A DNA stretch of 64,000 nt, taken from Dehalococcoidia bacterium. GTDB lineage: Bacteria > Chloroflexota > Dehalococcoidia > Lucifugimonadales > Lucifugimonadaceae. The DNA is taken from contig JAPKBN010000005.1 in NCBI GenBank assembly GCA_026421215.1, forward strand, positions 1-64,000. The letters are read 5' to 3'. The position numbers and the translations under genes were made by a program. Below, piece after piece: positions 29,896-40,665 of the stretch. Positions within the stretch are counted from its first letter, which is position 1. Every line of letters begins with the position of its first letter. The notes under the pieces are model-generated. The model searched no databases and was not told the DNA's origin. It saw only the letters and a program-made list of their open reading frames with translations.

Positions 29896-30468
29896 ATGGC
29901 ATTTTTGTTCAAGCGAGGACCGTCCTCTCCAAAATCTGACTGGGACGCCATCAAGACAGTAATCACCGCCGAGGCCCGGCTACAGTCGGTCGGTGAAATA
30001 CTCCCCGGCCGCAGGGCCGGCGTGCTGTTCCGGCCGTCTTAGCAGGGCAAGTACCCGTTCATCGACGGACTTGAGGGCAAGTTACGCGGCGTACTTAACG
30101 AAGGTCCCGGCGCTACAAAGACCTCCCACGATGTCCAGGTCGATGAACACGGAACACAGTGGGTGGTCCTCGAGGACGGTAATTTCGAACATTTGACCAA
30201 CTCCGTCTTCACGATCGGCAATGCCCTCTCGATAGAGGCGGACCCGGGCATCATGATAGCCGCCGTGTGGAGCACACATTACGCCGGGTCGGCCGCCTAC
30301 TGGCTCTACACATATCAGCGTAAAACGTTCTACCCGTTCATACCACGCGGCTCAGACGATCGAGATCATCCGGCTGAGTTGAACCTCGCTAAGTTGCTGA
30401 GTCGCCAGGGTATGGTCGTTGAGCGCTCCACGGAACACTGGTACCCGTTGTGGGACATACCGTTCTAG
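29896..30468 (+). pseudogene. PspA-associated protein PspAB-like, interrupted by one in-frame TAG
   Basis: ATG 29896 opens MAFLFKRGPSSPKSDWDAIKTVITAEARLQSVGEILPGRRAGVLFRPS*QGKYPFIDG...QWVVLEDGNFEHL...YQRKTFYPFIPRGSDDRDHPAELNLAKLL...WYPLWDIPF, one frame throughout, TAG at 30040-30042. Confidence 0.72.
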
Positions 30469-30540
30469 AGCAGCACATTCGTCGGCGTATCGACCGGGCC
30501 AACTCACAGGAACGTTTCCCTATGAACCGATCTCAGAAGG

Positions 30541-31191
30541 GTGTATCGGATACCTGAATTGAAATTTCCGTCTCTGATCACAGCGGACGGCGAAGACTCA
30601 GCCGTGTTTGGCCGGGTGCTTCGTGACGTTCACCCAGAGGTGCGGATTCTCGCGCCCGACGCCGACCTGCAGCCGGATATAGGCGGTCTGCTTGTATTTG
30701 GCGAGTCTGTGTTCGGCGCTATGGCTGAATCACCGCCGCCCGCCCTTCTGGCCGCTGTGGAGGCGGACATCCCGGTTCTCGGCGTTGGATGGGGCATGCA
30801 CGCCTTGAACGTCGCCTTGGGGGGCAAGCCACCGGTCCGGTTGGTTGATTCGATCGTCGTCGGTCAACGCCCCGGTCGCCGGGGTCGAATCGTCGAGCTC
30901 GGTAAAATGCGCACCTTCCTCACCCTGGGCGGCAAGGTGGCAGCGACCATTGGCGCGGGTGGCCCGGTGGCGACGCCCGGTCCTGGTGAGTTCGCGATAC
31001 GTGAGGCGGAGAAAGCGTCCGGGCTAATGGCGAGCGCTTACGACATCGAAACTGGCGCCATAGAGGCAATCGAGATGCCCGGTTACCACTGGATTATCGG
31101 CGTCGCATGGCCACTCCATCAGCTGGACCTTCTGCCTGCCCGATTCGACAACATCGTGGCTTCATTTGTAGAGCGTTCAACGAACGCCTGA
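30541..31191 (+). CDS. Class I glutamine amidotransferase-fold protein lacking the catalytic triad
   Basis: PVLGVGWGMHALNVALGG aligns to PILGICRGMQLLNVALGG; WIIGVAWPLHQLD in place of WVVGVQWHPE. Confidence 0.7.
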   Translation: MYRIPELKFPSLITADGEDSAVFGRVLRDVHPEVRILAPDADLQPDIGGLLVFGESVFGAMAESPPPALLAAVEADIPVLGVGWGMHALNVALGGKPPVRLVDSIVVGQRPGRRGRIVELGKMRTFLTLGGKVAATIGAGGPVATPGPGEFAIREAEKASGLMASAYDIETGAIEAIEMPGYHWIIGVAWPLHQLDLLPARFDNIVASFVERSTNA

Positions 31192-31313
31192 TCCGCAGTT
31201 TTCGGGATCGGCCGAAATCAACAAGGAGATTTTCCCCGAAAACCCCCAACACTTCGCGTGTGCGCGAGCGCGCGGCGTTGCCAGTACGAACAACTCACTG
31301 GTAATAATCATCT

Positions 31314-31342
31314 TTGCTTGGGAGCGCGTGAAAGGGTAAAAT
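31314..31342 (+). promoter_or_regulatory. Sigma-70-like promoter of gyrA
   Basis: TTGCTT - 17 nt - TAAAAT. Confidence 0.55.
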
Positions 31343-31474
31343 TAGGGGCGTCTTATTCGTGTTCAGCGCATCGTGCGATTTTTGTGCGGAACACGCCCCG
31401 ATTTACGCAGGCTATTCTCGCGGTATCGACGTCCGTGTAAGGCCCGCACCCCCCCCTGATTCAGGAGACCCGCC

Positions 31475-34099
31475 GTGGTAGGCCAGGACATCGGTGAAGT
31501 CCGCCCAATAAATATCAATGACGAGATGCGTAATTCTTATTTGGATTACGCCATGTCTGTCATTGTTTCCCGGGCGTTGCCAGATATTCGTGATGGGTTA
31601 AAGCCCGTTCAGCGGCGCATCTTGTACGCGATGTACGACATGGGCATCCGCCCGACGTCCTCGTATAAGAAGAGCGCCCGCATTACCGGCGAGGTGCTGG
31701 GCAAGTACCATCCGCATGGTGACACGGCCGTGTACGACGCCATGGTCCGTATGGCACAACCGTTCTCCCTGAGGGCGATGCTTGTCGACGGACAGGGCAA
31801 CTTCGGAAGTGTGGACGGCGACCCTCCAGCCGCCATGCGCTACACCGAAGCTCGACTGTCGCACATCGCAATGACGCTTCTGGGCGATATCGATCGCGAG
31901 ACCGTCGATTGGATCGACAACTTTGACACTTCTCTGAAAGAACCGACGGTCTTGCCGTCGATTCTCCCGAACCTGCTCGTAAACGGCGCAGCGGGTATCG
32001 CAGTTGGTATGGCGACGAACATCCCGCCCCACAACGTGGGCGAGCTCTGTGACGCCATCGCACACCTGATCCGGCATCCCGACGCATCGTTGGATGATCT
32101 GATGGAGTTCGTTAAGGGTCCGGACTTCCCAACCGGCGCCCACATCTACGGTAACGAGGGCATACGGAACGCCTACGCCACCGGCCGCGGCCGGATCATG
32201 ATGCAGGCATCTCATGAGATCGAAGAGGTTAAGCGCAACAACCGGCAGCATCTTCTCTTCACGGAAATCCCATACCAGGTCAACAAATCCACCCTTGTCG
32301 CCAAGATTGCTGACCTGATCAAAAGTAAGACACTGGAAGGCGTCTCTGAGGTCCGGGACGAATCTGATCGCAAGGGCATGAGGGTTGTTCTGGACCTGCG
32401 TCGTGGCGCATCCGTGAGCGTGATCCTCAATGTCCTGTACAAACACACCTCGCTGAGAACCAGCTTCTCGGCGAACATGCTTGCCATCGTGGACGGCATG
32501 CCTCGGGTGTTCACCCTGAGAGAGGCGCTTCGTTACTTCATCGAGTTCCGAAGAGAGGTCGTCGTACGCCGCGCCGAGTTCGATCTCCGCAAGGCACGTG
32601 CCCGTCTGCACATCCTTGAAGGACTGCGCACCGCCCTGGACAACCTTGATGCTGTTATCGCACTGATCCGCGCGTCTGCGGACGTCGAGTCCGCACGCAC
32701 AGAGTTGATGACGCAGTTCAACCTGTCACAGGTGCAGGCCCAGGCTATCCTGGACATGCAGCTCCGTCGACTGGCCGCTCTCGAACGAGAAAAGATCGAG
32801 AACGAGTACCAGGAACTGATGGCGGTTGTGGCCGAGTTAGAAGATCTTCTCGCAAATCCAGACAAGGTCTACGCCGTAGTCCGCAAGGAGACGCTCGATC
32901 TCAAGCGCAGGCATGCCGACGAACGACGCACGGTCGTTCACCCGGAAGAGCTTGGCGAGTGGCGTCGTGAGGACGCCGAGCCGCACGAGACCGTAGTAAT
33001 CACGCTAAGCGCAAACGGTTATCTGAAGCGCATCCCCCTCGCCACCTACCGGTCACAGCACCGCGGCGGTAAGGGCGTCAAGGGCCAGCGAATGACGAAA
33101 GAGGACGACGTTACTCCGCACCTCAGGGTCGCGGACACGCATGACTTCCTCTTGATGTTCACCGATCGCGGTCGCGTCTTCGCTAGCCGGGCGTTTGAGC
33201 TGGCCGCAGATGCGTCAAGAACGTCACGTGGTACCCCCGTGGCCAACATCATCAATCTAGAACCGCGTGAGCACGTCAATGCGGTCGTGACCGTGTCAGA
33301 TCTCAGGGAAGACAAGTACCTGGTAATGGCGACCATTGCCGGGCAGGTCAAGCGTATGCACCTGCCCGAGATCGCGAACATCAGGAGGGGTGGGCTTAAC
33401 GCCTTCAACCTGAAGCCGGGTGACGAGTTGCAGTCCGTGATCCTCGCCACCCCTGAAGAAGACGTCATCATGGTGTCTGAACAGGGAATGGCGATCCGCT
33501 TCCCAAGCACCGATATCCGGGCGCGTCAGCGCGCTGCGGGTGGTATGCGGGGCATGACGCTGCAGAACAACGACAAGATTGTCTCGGCAGACGTGGTCAG
33601 CCCCGCCGGTTCGCTTCTTGTGGTTACCCGGCGCGGTTATGGAAAACTTTCGGAGATGCGTCGATACCGCCAGCAGAAACGGGGTGGCAAGGGTCTCATA
33701 ACCCTCAAGATCGCTCGCAAGAATGGTCGAGTAGCCGCCGCTCAGGTGGTCGACCGTGAGGTCGACGGGGATGATACGGTCCTCATCTTGACGGAGAAGG
33801 CGCAGGTCATCCGGGTCCACTTGAACGAGGTGCGGGAGACCGGTCGCATCACCCAGGGTGTGATCATGGCTGTGCCGGATACCGGCGATGCTGTTAGCGC
33901 TATCCGTGCCATGAAAACACGAGAGGCTCCAGCAGATCTCTTGAGTGAAGAAGAGATTGCAGCGTCAGGGACAGAAGAAGCGCCGCAAAACGGAACGGTC
34001 ACCGGTGAATTAGTCGAAGGTTCTGAAGACACGGCCTCTGACGAATCTACGCCAGAGGCACCAGAGGACGAAGCGCCGGAGACCGAAGAAGAAGATTAG
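31475..34099 (+). CDS. gyrA: DNA gyrase subunit A
   Basis: [56 protein letters not shown] start. Confidence 0.97.
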   Translation: MVGQDIGEVRPININDEMRNSYLDYAMSVIVSRALPDIRDGLKPVQRRILYAMYDMGIRPTSSYKKSARITGEVLGKYHPHGDTAVYDAMVRMAQPFSLRAMLVDGQGNFGSVDGDPPAAMRYTEARLSHIAMTLLGDIDRETVDWIDNFDTSLKEPTVLPSILPNLLVNGAAGIAVGMATNIPPHNVGELCDAIAHLIRHPDASLDDLMEFVKGPDFPTGAHIYGNEGIRNAYATGRGRIMMQASHEIEEVKRNNRQHLLFTEIPYQVNKSTLVAKIADLIKSKTLEGVSEVRDESDRKGMRVVLDLRRGASVSVILNVLYKHTSLRTSFSANMLAIVDGMPRVFTLREALRYFIEFRREVVVRRAEFDLRKARARLHILEGLRTALDNLDAVIALIRASADVESARTELMTQFNLSQVQAQAILDMQLRRLAALEREKIENEYQELMAVVAELEDLLANPDKVYAVVRKETLDLKRRHADERRTVVHPEELGEWRREDAEPHETVVITLSANGYLKRIPLATYRSQHRGGKGVKGQRMTKEDDVTPHLRVADTHDFLLMFTDRGRVFASRAFELAADASRTSRGTPVANIINLEPREHVNAVVTVSDLREDKYLVMATIAGQVKRMHLPEIANIRRGGLNAFNLKPGDELQSVILATPEEDVIMVSEQGMAIRFPSTDIRARQRAAGGMRGMTLQNNDKIVSADVVSPAGSLLVVTRRGYGKLSEMRRYRQQKRGGKGLITLKIARKNGRVAAAQVVDREVDGDDTVLILTEKAQVIRVHLNEVRETGRITQGVIMAVPDTGDAVSAIRAMKTREAPADLLSEEEIAASGTEEAPQNGTVTGELVEGSEDTASDESTPEAPEDEAPETEEED

Positions 34100-34103
34100 G
34101 TTT

Positions 34104-34136
34104 CAGGGCGGGCCGCCACAACGGCGACCCGCCCTG
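34104..34136 (+). terminator. GC-rich hairpin after gyrA
   Basis: CAGGGCGGG...CCCGCCCTG perfect 9-bp arms, 4 nt before the next ATG; no U-tract. Confidence 0.5.
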
Positions 34137-34140
34137 ACCA

Positions 34141-35607
34141 ATGCCCATGCTTGAGCGCGTCGCCGTTGTATCCATTGCACCGATCCTGCCGGGGGTGGTC
34201 CACGGAGGCTCCCAGCGTATTCTGGACGGGGTTTTACGAGGACTCGCCGACGCCGGCGCAGAGGTTCGTGTTGTCTGCTCATGGCGGCCTGAAAACGACG
34301 GTGGATTCGAACTAGCCCCCAGTATCAAGGTCGAGCCCCTTCTTCGACTGACCGGCTATTTCCCCGATCCGTGGGAGGTGCCGCCCTACCAGATACTTCA
34401 GAGCTCTGAAGCCATCGCCCCTGTGTTCGATTGGGCAGAGACCGTCTACCTCCATGCCGACACCTTCTACCTGCGGAACCTGATCCCAGAAGGCCGCAGG
34501 GTGGTCCGGTCCTTCCACGATTTTCATTACGAGACCGCTCTCATATCGGCGTTCGGGTTCGACGCCGATATCACTATCGTACCCTCCGATTATTTGAAGC
34601 AATGTATCGACGCGACGGTCGGCGCTACCCCGGGAAGATTTAGCGAGCCGGTGGTGGTGGTGCCGAATGGCATCGATCTGCAAACTTACCGCCCCCGTCC
34701 CGGTGTCACTCCCCGAGGTGTACGGGAACGCGCCGAAAGCGATCTCGTGCTGCTGTGGCCGCACAGGCCCGACCCGCGCAAAGGAATCGCTGAGGCTATC
34801 GAGATAACCGGCGAACTGGCACGAATGCTGCCGGATCGGAATGTAAGGCTTCTCGTACCGCGGCACGTTGATGCGACAAGTTCCACAGAGACGCGTGAGT
34901 TTTACGACAATGCGATACAGCTTGCGACCGCTGGGGGTGTGATGGACTGTCTGGAGTTCACACCCTGGTGGAGTGGCGATGAAACGGCGGACGCGTACAG
35001 CTTTGCCGACGTGACCCTGTGCCCGGGAAACTTCATAGAGTCGTTCAGTCTCGTGGCCTACGAGTCCCTCGCATGCGGGACGCCGGTGATCGCAGCACGC
35101 GTTGGTGCTCTGCGAGATCTGCGAATTCCCGGCGTCTACACATTCGATTGGAATTTGCCTGATGGTGCGCGAATTGAGTCCCCGTCACTGAATTGCGAGG
35201 GCGTCAATGGAGTACTAATTAGCGCTCTTGGTAATGGCATCGACACCGATACTGTTCGAACTATCTTGAAAGAACATTTCTCTTTCGAAGAAATGCAACG
35301 CGGTTACATAGCCGCGATAACGGGGGACATACCCGGTGCGCCAGAACCATCGCCAGAGTCGACTTCAACCGTCAGATACGCCATCGCCCCGTGGTGTATG
35401 GCGCGCAGCCCCTGGGTATACAACGACTACGAGTACCGGTGGACCCGCAGAGACAAACTGGCCGAGTTTCTTACAATCGGTGAACACCATATGCTGGGTG
35501 AAAGAGTGGGAGGAAGGCGCTTTACACTTGAAGTGGCGATGGAATTCGGAGTGACGCCTGACCAGGTCAAACAGGGGCTACAGGACGGCATAATTATCCG
35601 CGTTTAA
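34141..35607 (+). CDS. Glycosyltransferase (GT4-like)
   Basis: HGGSQRILDGVLRGLADAGAEVRVV, VVVPNGIDLQTYRP, SFSLVAYESLACGTPVIAARVGALRDL. Confidence 0.85.
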   Translation: MPMLERVAVVSIAPILPGVVHGGSQRILDGVLRGLADAGAEVRVVCSWRPENDGGFELAPSIKVEPLLRLTGYFPDPWEVPPYQILQSSEAIAPVFDWAETVYLHADTFYLRNLIPEGRRVVRSFHDFHYETALISAFGFDADITIVPSDYLKQCIDATVGATPGRFSEPVVVVPNGIDLQTYRPRPGVTPRGVRERAESDLVLLWPHRPDPRKGIAEAIEITGELARMLPDRNVRLLVPRHVDATSSTETREFYDNAIQLATAGGVMDCLEFTPWWSGDETADAYSFADVTLCPGNFIESFSLVAYESLACGTPVIAARVGALRDLRIPGVYTFDWNLPDGARIESPSLNCEGVNGVLISALGNGIDTDTVRTILKEHFSFEEMQRGYIAAITGDIPGAPEPSPESTSTVRYAIAPWCMARSPWVYNDYEYRWTRRDKLAEFLTIGEHHMLGERVGGRRFTLEVAMEFGVTPDQVKQGLQDGIIIRV

Positions 35608-35747
35608 CATTGCGACGGAGCTAATCTCGAACTCTTTCGGGCCGTTCACCCGCTCCGGTCAACGCGCCCTATAATCCGGCTGCACGGCCTCGGCCGACGA
35701 TCAGTCAAAATTATCGACGCGTTCATGGACTACTGGGGAGGACGACG

Positions 35748-36245
35748 CTGGCCAGCGAAATTCCGGTCACACAATCCGAGTTCAGAAACGCCTGGGGACG
35801 ATTTGCCACCGGCGTGACGATAATCACATCAGCCGAGCCAGACGGCGGCACCCACGGCATGACCGCGAACGGCGTTCTATCCGTCTCGCTTGATCCGCCC
35901 CTCGCGCTAGTTTGCGTGGACAAATCCCGCAACACGCACCGTTACATAAACGATAACGGCTGGTTTGGAATCAGTATCGTGCGAAAAGATCAGGCGAACA
36001 TCGCCATGTACTACGTCCGCGACGTAGCGGACCGCACCGGTGATGTGGAAGTTCCGCTGGAACAACGCGACGAAGGACCGCCCGTGATCGCCGGGGCACT
36101 AGCTGCAATGTCATGCAAGGTTGTCGCTGCACACGACGCCGGCGATCACACCATTTTCGTTGGTGAAGCCGTTCAGCTAACGACCAACGATGGCGATCCC
36201 CTGCTCTACTACACGGGCAAATTCGGGAAGATCGAGCTGGACTAG
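35748..36245 (+). CDS. Flavin reductase-like (FMN-binding) protein
   Basis: FRNAWGRFATGVTIITSAEPDGGTHGMTANGVLSVSLDPPLALVCVDKSRNTH; N-terminal motif lies upstream of the 35814 start, implying CTG at 35748. Confidence 0.82.
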   Translation: MASEIPVTQSEFRNAWGRFATGVTIITSAEPDGGTHGMTANGVLSVSLDPPLALVCVDKSRNTHRYINDNGWFGISIVRKDQANIAMYYVRDVADRTGDVEVPLEQRDEGPPVIAGALAAMSCKVVAAHDAGDHTIFVGEAVQLTTNDGDPLLYYTGKFGKIELD

Positions 36246-36645
36246 ACGGAGCTCAACCACAGCGAGATCTCCAGGCACGGTCTAGATAAATCCGCGGAGT
36301 TCCGTAGCCTTTGCCGACGTGCCAACAGCGACCGCGTTTGCAGCCGACCATTGCATGATCTGGCGTTCCTTGACCATGTCGGCGGCACGAAGGTACGCGC
36401 TGCTAATGAATGAGTACAGATTTTCATTGACCAACTCAAGCGTCCAGCGGAAACGTTGTATGTTCTGCGGCCATTGAAATAGGCATGCGAGGTCTCGGGC
36501 ATGGTAAGTTCGGTCGCCGGCATCATGTTCATCCCTGGGACGGGATCACCCGGGTCACGGTCAAAAATGGGCGATCCAGGCTATGTACCTGAGAATTGGA
36601 TGCCCCAACCTACGAATAGACACGCCATTTGCATGCCTGAATTCG

Positions 36646-36675
36646 TTGACCGGGAGCCGGTCGCGCTCGTAGAAT
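36646..36675 (+). promoter_or_regulatory. Sigma-70-like promoter of the rplU operon
   Basis: TTGACC - 18 nt - TAGAAT, 20 nt before the rplU ATG. Confidence 0.55.
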
Positions 36676-36695
36676 TGAAGGGTTAGGCTGGTGTA

Positions 36696-37016
36696 ATGAC
36701 TGATTACGCAATCATAAAAACGGGTGGGAAGCAGTACCGGGTCCGAGAAGGTGACACGGTGAACGTCGAAAAACTCGAAGGCGAGATTGGCGACAGTGTC
36801 AATTTTAGCGACGTACTGATGACCTCACTCGATGGATCGCTCCAAGTCGGCAACCCTGTTGTCGAGAACGCTGCTGTATCCGCTGAGATCGCGGAACATG
36901 GGCGCGGCGAGAAACTTACGGTATTCAAGTACAAGAACAAGACCCGGTCCCGCGTTAAGAAGGGCCATCGTCAGCCGTACACCTCGTTGCTAATAAAAGG
37001 CATCTCAATCAAGTAG
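36696..37016 (+). CDS. rplU: 50S ribosomal protein L21
   Basis: YAIIKTGGKQYRVREGDTVNVEKL...YKNKTRSRVKKGHRQPYTSLLIKGI. Confidence 0.96.
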   Translation: MTDYAIIKTGGKQYRVREGDTVNVEKLEGEIGDSVNFSDVLMTSLDGSLQVGNPVVENAAVSAEIAEHGRGEKLTVFKYKNKTRSRVKKGHRQPYTSLLIKGISIK

Positions 37017-37100
37017 CCCGCACCTGGCAATTGCTGGGATAACCCGGATTCATTTACGGGGGAGGGTTAGAGAACCTCCACACTGAAGGAGGAGAATTTA

Positions 37101-37370
37101 ATGGCACATAAGAAGGGTGGCGGCACGTCTCGCAACGGCCGCGATTCAAACTCACAGCGACTTGGCGTGAAACGGTTCGGTGGTCAGTATGTGACCGCTG
37201 GAACGATTCTTGTACGCCAGAGAGGCACACCGATCCGCCCCGGAACGAACGTAGGCGTTGGTAAAGACCATACGCTGTACGCACTGGTTGACGGCCAGGT
37301 TGCTTACGAACACGATACAAAAACAAGGAAGCGTGCGGCGGTCTACCCGGTAGCGGTAACAACCTCCTAA
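37101..37370 (+). CDS. rpmA: 50S ribosomal protein L27
   Basis: [43 protein letters not shown]. Confidence 0.97.
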   Translation: MAHKKGGGTSRNGRDSNSQRLGVKRFGGQYVTAGTILVRQRGTPIRPGTNVGVGKDHTLYALVDGQVAYEHDTKTRKRAAVYPVAVTTS

Positions 37371-37405
37371 CCCTTTCTTAATGACATGGGGCGACAACGC
37401 CAGAC

Positions 37406-37858
37406 ATGAAGACAGAAATACATCCCGTTTACCACTCCGATACACAGGTCACCTGTGCCTGCGGCAATACTTGGACCACCGGATCAACGTCTGCCAGTAT
37501 CACCGTAGAACTGTGCAGCAACTGCCACCCGTTCTACACAGGTGAGCAGCGCATCGTTGACACGGAGGGTCGTGTTGAACGCCTGATGCGACGGTTCAAC
37601 CTTGGAAGTGCGGAGGAAGCAGCGAAGTTGGCCGAGGAAACGGCCGAACGCTCAGCCGCAGCCGAGGCGGAAGCCGACGCAGCAGCAGAAGCCGAGCGCG
37701 AATCAGCCAGGGCTGCAGCGCAGGCTTCGATGCTGGCCGGGGAAGCAGCGCCGACTGATGACGTTCCGGACGAGGCGGAGTCCGAAGATGCAGAAGCCTC
37801 CGAGAATGAGGATTCTGCTAACGGAGACTCTGAAGAATCCAAAGCAGACGCCGACTAA
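37406..37858 (+). CDS. rpmE: 50S ribosomal protein L31 with long acidic/Ala-rich C-terminal extension
   Basis: [28 protein letters not shown]...[31 protein letters not shown] plus about 80 aa low-complexity tail. Confidence 0.93.
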   Translation: MKTEIHPVYHSDTQVTCACGNTWTTGSTSASITVELCSNCHPFYTGEQRIVDTEGRVERLMRRFNLGSAEEAAKLAEETAERSAAAEAEADAAAEAERESARAAAQASMLAGEAAPTDDVPDEAESEDAEASENEDSANGDSEESKADAD

Positions 37859-37912
37859 CCCCGGTTTCCTGAACAGGTTTCGGCACCCATCGGGTACCAA
37901 GAAACGATTAGC

Positions 37913-37941
37913 ACGAGCCTGCACCTTATGTGCAGGCTCGT
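37913..37941 (+). terminator. Perfect 12-bp hairpin between rpmE and the DUF1385 gene
   Basis: ACGAGCCTGCAC-cttat-GTGCAGGCTCGT. Confidence 0.6.
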
Positions 37942-37993
37942 TGCGTAAGAGCGATGGACCAGGCAGCGAAGCACGAACTGGAGGAAGCGACCA

Positions 37994-38974
37994 ATGGCCG
38001 AATCGCCTCCCAAGGGCGCTCTATACGGCGGACAGGCCATTATCGAAGGCGTCATGATTCGTGGGGCAAGCGACGCCGTCGTTGCCGTACGCAAGCCGGA
38101 CGGCGAGATCATGGTCCAGCCGCTCCCTCAAAGTAAATTATGGCTAAGCCGCTGGCGTCGCATCCTCTTTTTACGCGGTATAGCGGTGCTCGCCGAAACG
38201 CTGACGCTTGGCATGAAGGCGCTCGCCGTTTCCGCCAACGCCGCCATTCCTCAGGAAGATGAGGCGAAAGACGGCGAGCTGACGGGAGAACAGACGTTGG
38301 GCGGGCTGGCACTTGGCGGAATGATCGCTTTATCCCTCACGCTCGCGATCGTTATCTTCTTCATCATTCCCCTGTTCCTTTCACGTGGCCTTGAGTCGTT
38401 CGGCTGGAACTACTGGGCTGCGAACGCCGGAGAGGGCGGGATCAGGATCCTGCTTTTCCTTGGGTACATCTGGCTGATCGGCAGGATGTCTGACATCCAA
38501 CGCCTGTACGGCTATCACGGTGCAGAACACATGGCAGTCCATGCCCACGAGAACGGCGATCCGTTGACTCCGGAGGGTTTACGACTTCACCCGACTGCTC
38601 ACTCGCGATGTGGGACGGCGTTCCTGCTGACCGTGGTGCTGGTATCGATCGTCGCCTTCATGTTCTTCCCACGCGATCCGTTGTGGATCCACTTCGCATC
38701 CCGGATAGTGCTGATACCGGTGGTCGCGGCCGTGAGTTACGAAATCATTCGCTTCAATGGACGACACTCGCACTGGTGGTGGGTTCAGGTTGTGGCTTGG
38801 CCCAGCCTCCTACTTCAGAATTTGACCACGAAACAGCCCGACGACGGCCAGTGTGAGGTAGCCATCGCATCCATCCAGGCCGCGATAGCGCTGGATAACG
38901 GGGCGGCGGTCTTTACGGGGACGCCAGTTCCATTGGACCCTGAGCAAACGTGCGGGGCCAGTACGGCCGAATAA
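37994..38974 (+). CDS. DUF1385 membrane protein
   Basis: YGGQAIIEGVMIRGASDAVVAVRKPDG, YHGAEHMAVHAHE, HPTAHSRCGTAFLL. Confidence 0.9.
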   Translation: MAESPPKGALYGGQAIIEGVMIRGASDAVVAVRKPDGEIMVQPLPQSKLWLSRWRRILFLRGIAVLAETLTLGMKALAVSANAAIPQEDEAKDGELTGEQTLGGLALGGMIALSLTLAIVIFFIIPLFLSRGLESFGWNYWAANAGEGGIRILLFLGYIWLIGRMSDIQRLYGYHGAEHMAVHAHENGDPLTPEGLRLHPTAHSRCGTAFLLTVVLVSIVAFMFFPRDPLWIHFASRIVLIPVVAAVSYEIIRFNGRHSHWWWVQVVAWPSLLLQNLTTKQPDDGQCEVAIASIQAAIALDNGAAVFTGTPVPLDPEQTCGASTAE

Positions 38975-39021
38975 TTCGGCGGCACCATGTCTCGCTTCCT
39001 GCTCTTTCAATTATTGAGCCT

Positions 39022-39657
39022 CTATGGGGCTCGACGGGAGCGTAGCTCTGACCACACGTCGTCCGGGGCTACTTCTGTCGCCGATAGCAACACCAGGGTG
39101 TGATAGAGCATATCGGCCGTTTCAGACGCGATCCTATCGCGGCCCCCTCTCACTCCTGCGATGGCCGTCTCACCAGCCTCCTCGACTACCTTCTGGGCAA
39201 TCCTATCGACACCGTCTCTAAGCAGTTCGGACGTGTATGAACTCTCGGTCGGGTTGGCCTTACGGTCCTCGATCACCGCGAATAGCCGGGCGATCTCCCC
39301 AGGGCCCAACCGCTCTACTAATTTCGCCTGCGCCAACGCGCCGGCATCCAGATCAGTGTGGAAACAGCTGGCCTCGCCGGTGTGGCACGCGGGCCCAACC
39401 GGTTCCGCCTGGACGACTACGGCGTCGCCATCGCAATCCACTGACACGGAGCGGACCTTCAGGTAGTTCCCTGAAGTCTTTCCCTTGTGCCACAGTTCCT
39501 GTCGGCTCCGGCTGTAGAACCAGACGTCCGGGCCTTCAATGGTCCGCCGCAATGCTTCAGCGTTCATATAGGCCAGCGTAAGCACACAGCCATCACCCGC
39601 GTCCTGAACGATCGCCGGGATGAGCCCCCTATCGTCAAAGGTCAGAGTCGCCGCCAT
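39022..39657 (-). CDS. hisIE: Bifunctional phosphoribosyl-AMP cyclohydrolase / phosphoribosyl-ATP pyrophosphatase
   Basis: [38 protein letters not shown]...[13 protein letters not shown]-terminal [11 protein letters not shown]...[15 protein letters not shown]. Confidence 0.94.
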   Translation of the reverse strand: MAATLTFDDRGLIPAIVQDAGDGCVLTLAYMNAEALRRTIEGPDVWFYSRSRQELWHKGKTSGNYLKVRSVSVDCDGDAVVVQAEPVGPACHTGEASCFHTDLDAGALAQAKLVERLGPGEIARLFAVIEDRKANPTESSYTSELLRDGVDRIAQKVVEEAGETAIAGVRGGRDRIASETADMLYHTLVLLSATEVAPDDVWSELRSRRAP

Positions 39658-39852
39658 ATTGTGTTCCCTCAGCAAGCGCAGCCTGGATTATTACGGCTTG
39701 AAAGTCGTGATTAGAAATATCAGATCAAAGTATTGGGCCAGGCATCCAATGAACAGAAACTGCTATCGAAATAATCCAGGCAATGCCTATGTTGGGCTAA
39801 ACGCCCATTTCACCAGAGCACTATCCCGAAAAATCCGACCGCCCCGTGCATG

Positions 39853-40581
39853 TTATGCCCGATCGAACAGCTCTACGAGGTCCATCAGGCTGGTGATCTC
39901 TTTCGTCGGCTTAGCGTCATCGGGGCCGCGTCGTGCATCGGTCCTGTTGATCCAGATCGTCGACGCGCCAACTTCCGAGCCACCCCGTATATCGTCGTAC
40001 AGATGGTCGCCCACGTACCAGGACTTGCTCGGGGCGACATCCATCGCCGCAAACATGTGTTTAAACGCCCCTGGGTGCGGCTTGTACACGGCGGCGGATT
40101 CCGAGGACTCAATGATCTCGAATTTGGAGGTTAAACCACACTCGTCAAGCATCGGACGTAGGAACGCGTCGTCGGCGTTTGAGAAAACGCCTAGAGGGAC
40201 ACGGCCACTAAGTTCCGAGAGCGCGTGCACCGTCTCAGGGAACGGGTCCCGATGTGACATGTGGGTTACGGACCGGCGGGCTGCGTTAACGGCATTGCCA
40301 GGGATCTTGTCCTGCTCAAACACCTTCTCAAAACACTCGCGCCACGCCGTCTCGTAGCTCTTGAAGTGCGGCGAACTCTCTGGATCCTCCATGTTCGTGC
40401 GCCATTTCCGGAAGCCAACTTCAAACTTCTTCCAACGCGTCCACAGATCTGCGCCGGTAATATCCAAACCCTGCTCTTCGGCGATCTGCTGGAATGCGCG
40501 CTTCCAAGCGTTAGTGTCGTTCAAGAACAACGTGTCGTACACGTCGAACATGATGGCATCGGGCTTCTGGAGTGATTTCAT
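39853..40581 (-). CDS. HAD family hydrolase
   Basis: MFDVYDTLFLND, GVFSNADDAFL, WYVGDHLYDDIRGGSEVGA. Confidence 0.85.
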   Translation of the reverse strand: MKSLQKPDAIMFDVYDTLFLNDTNAWKRAFQQIAEEQGLDITGADLWTRWKKFEVGFRKWRTNMEDPESSPHFKSYETAWRECFEKVFEQDKIPGNAVNAARRSVTHMSHRDPFPETVHALSELSGRVPLGVFSNADDAFLRPMLDECGLTSKFEIIESSESAAVYKPHPGAFKHMFAAMDVAPSKSWYVGDHLYDDIRGGSEVGASTIWINRTDARRGPDDAKPTKEITSLMDLVELFDRA

Positions 40582-40665
40582 GTTGAGACTGAGGGTCCTT
40601 TTATGGGGCGTAAGGGAACGATGCCTAACGGAGTGCGCCGATATGCATCGCTGTGTTGATTAAAT

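Noticed and set aside
29896-30468. Amber codon reassignment (e.g. pyrrolysine or suppressor use) in the PspAB-like gene
   Set aside because: TAG terminates many intact genes here, and no suppressor tRNA or Pyl gene was seen; a nonsense mutation or sequencing error is simpler
31598-32611. 337-aa minus-strand ORF within gyrA
   Set aside because: Antisense to one of the most conserved genes in the window; no motif
31475-34099. GyrA QRDR shows GDTAVYD (Thr at the E. coli Ser83 position) as possible acquired quinolone resistance
   Set aside because: Natural variation at this site is common between phyla; no basis to call resistance
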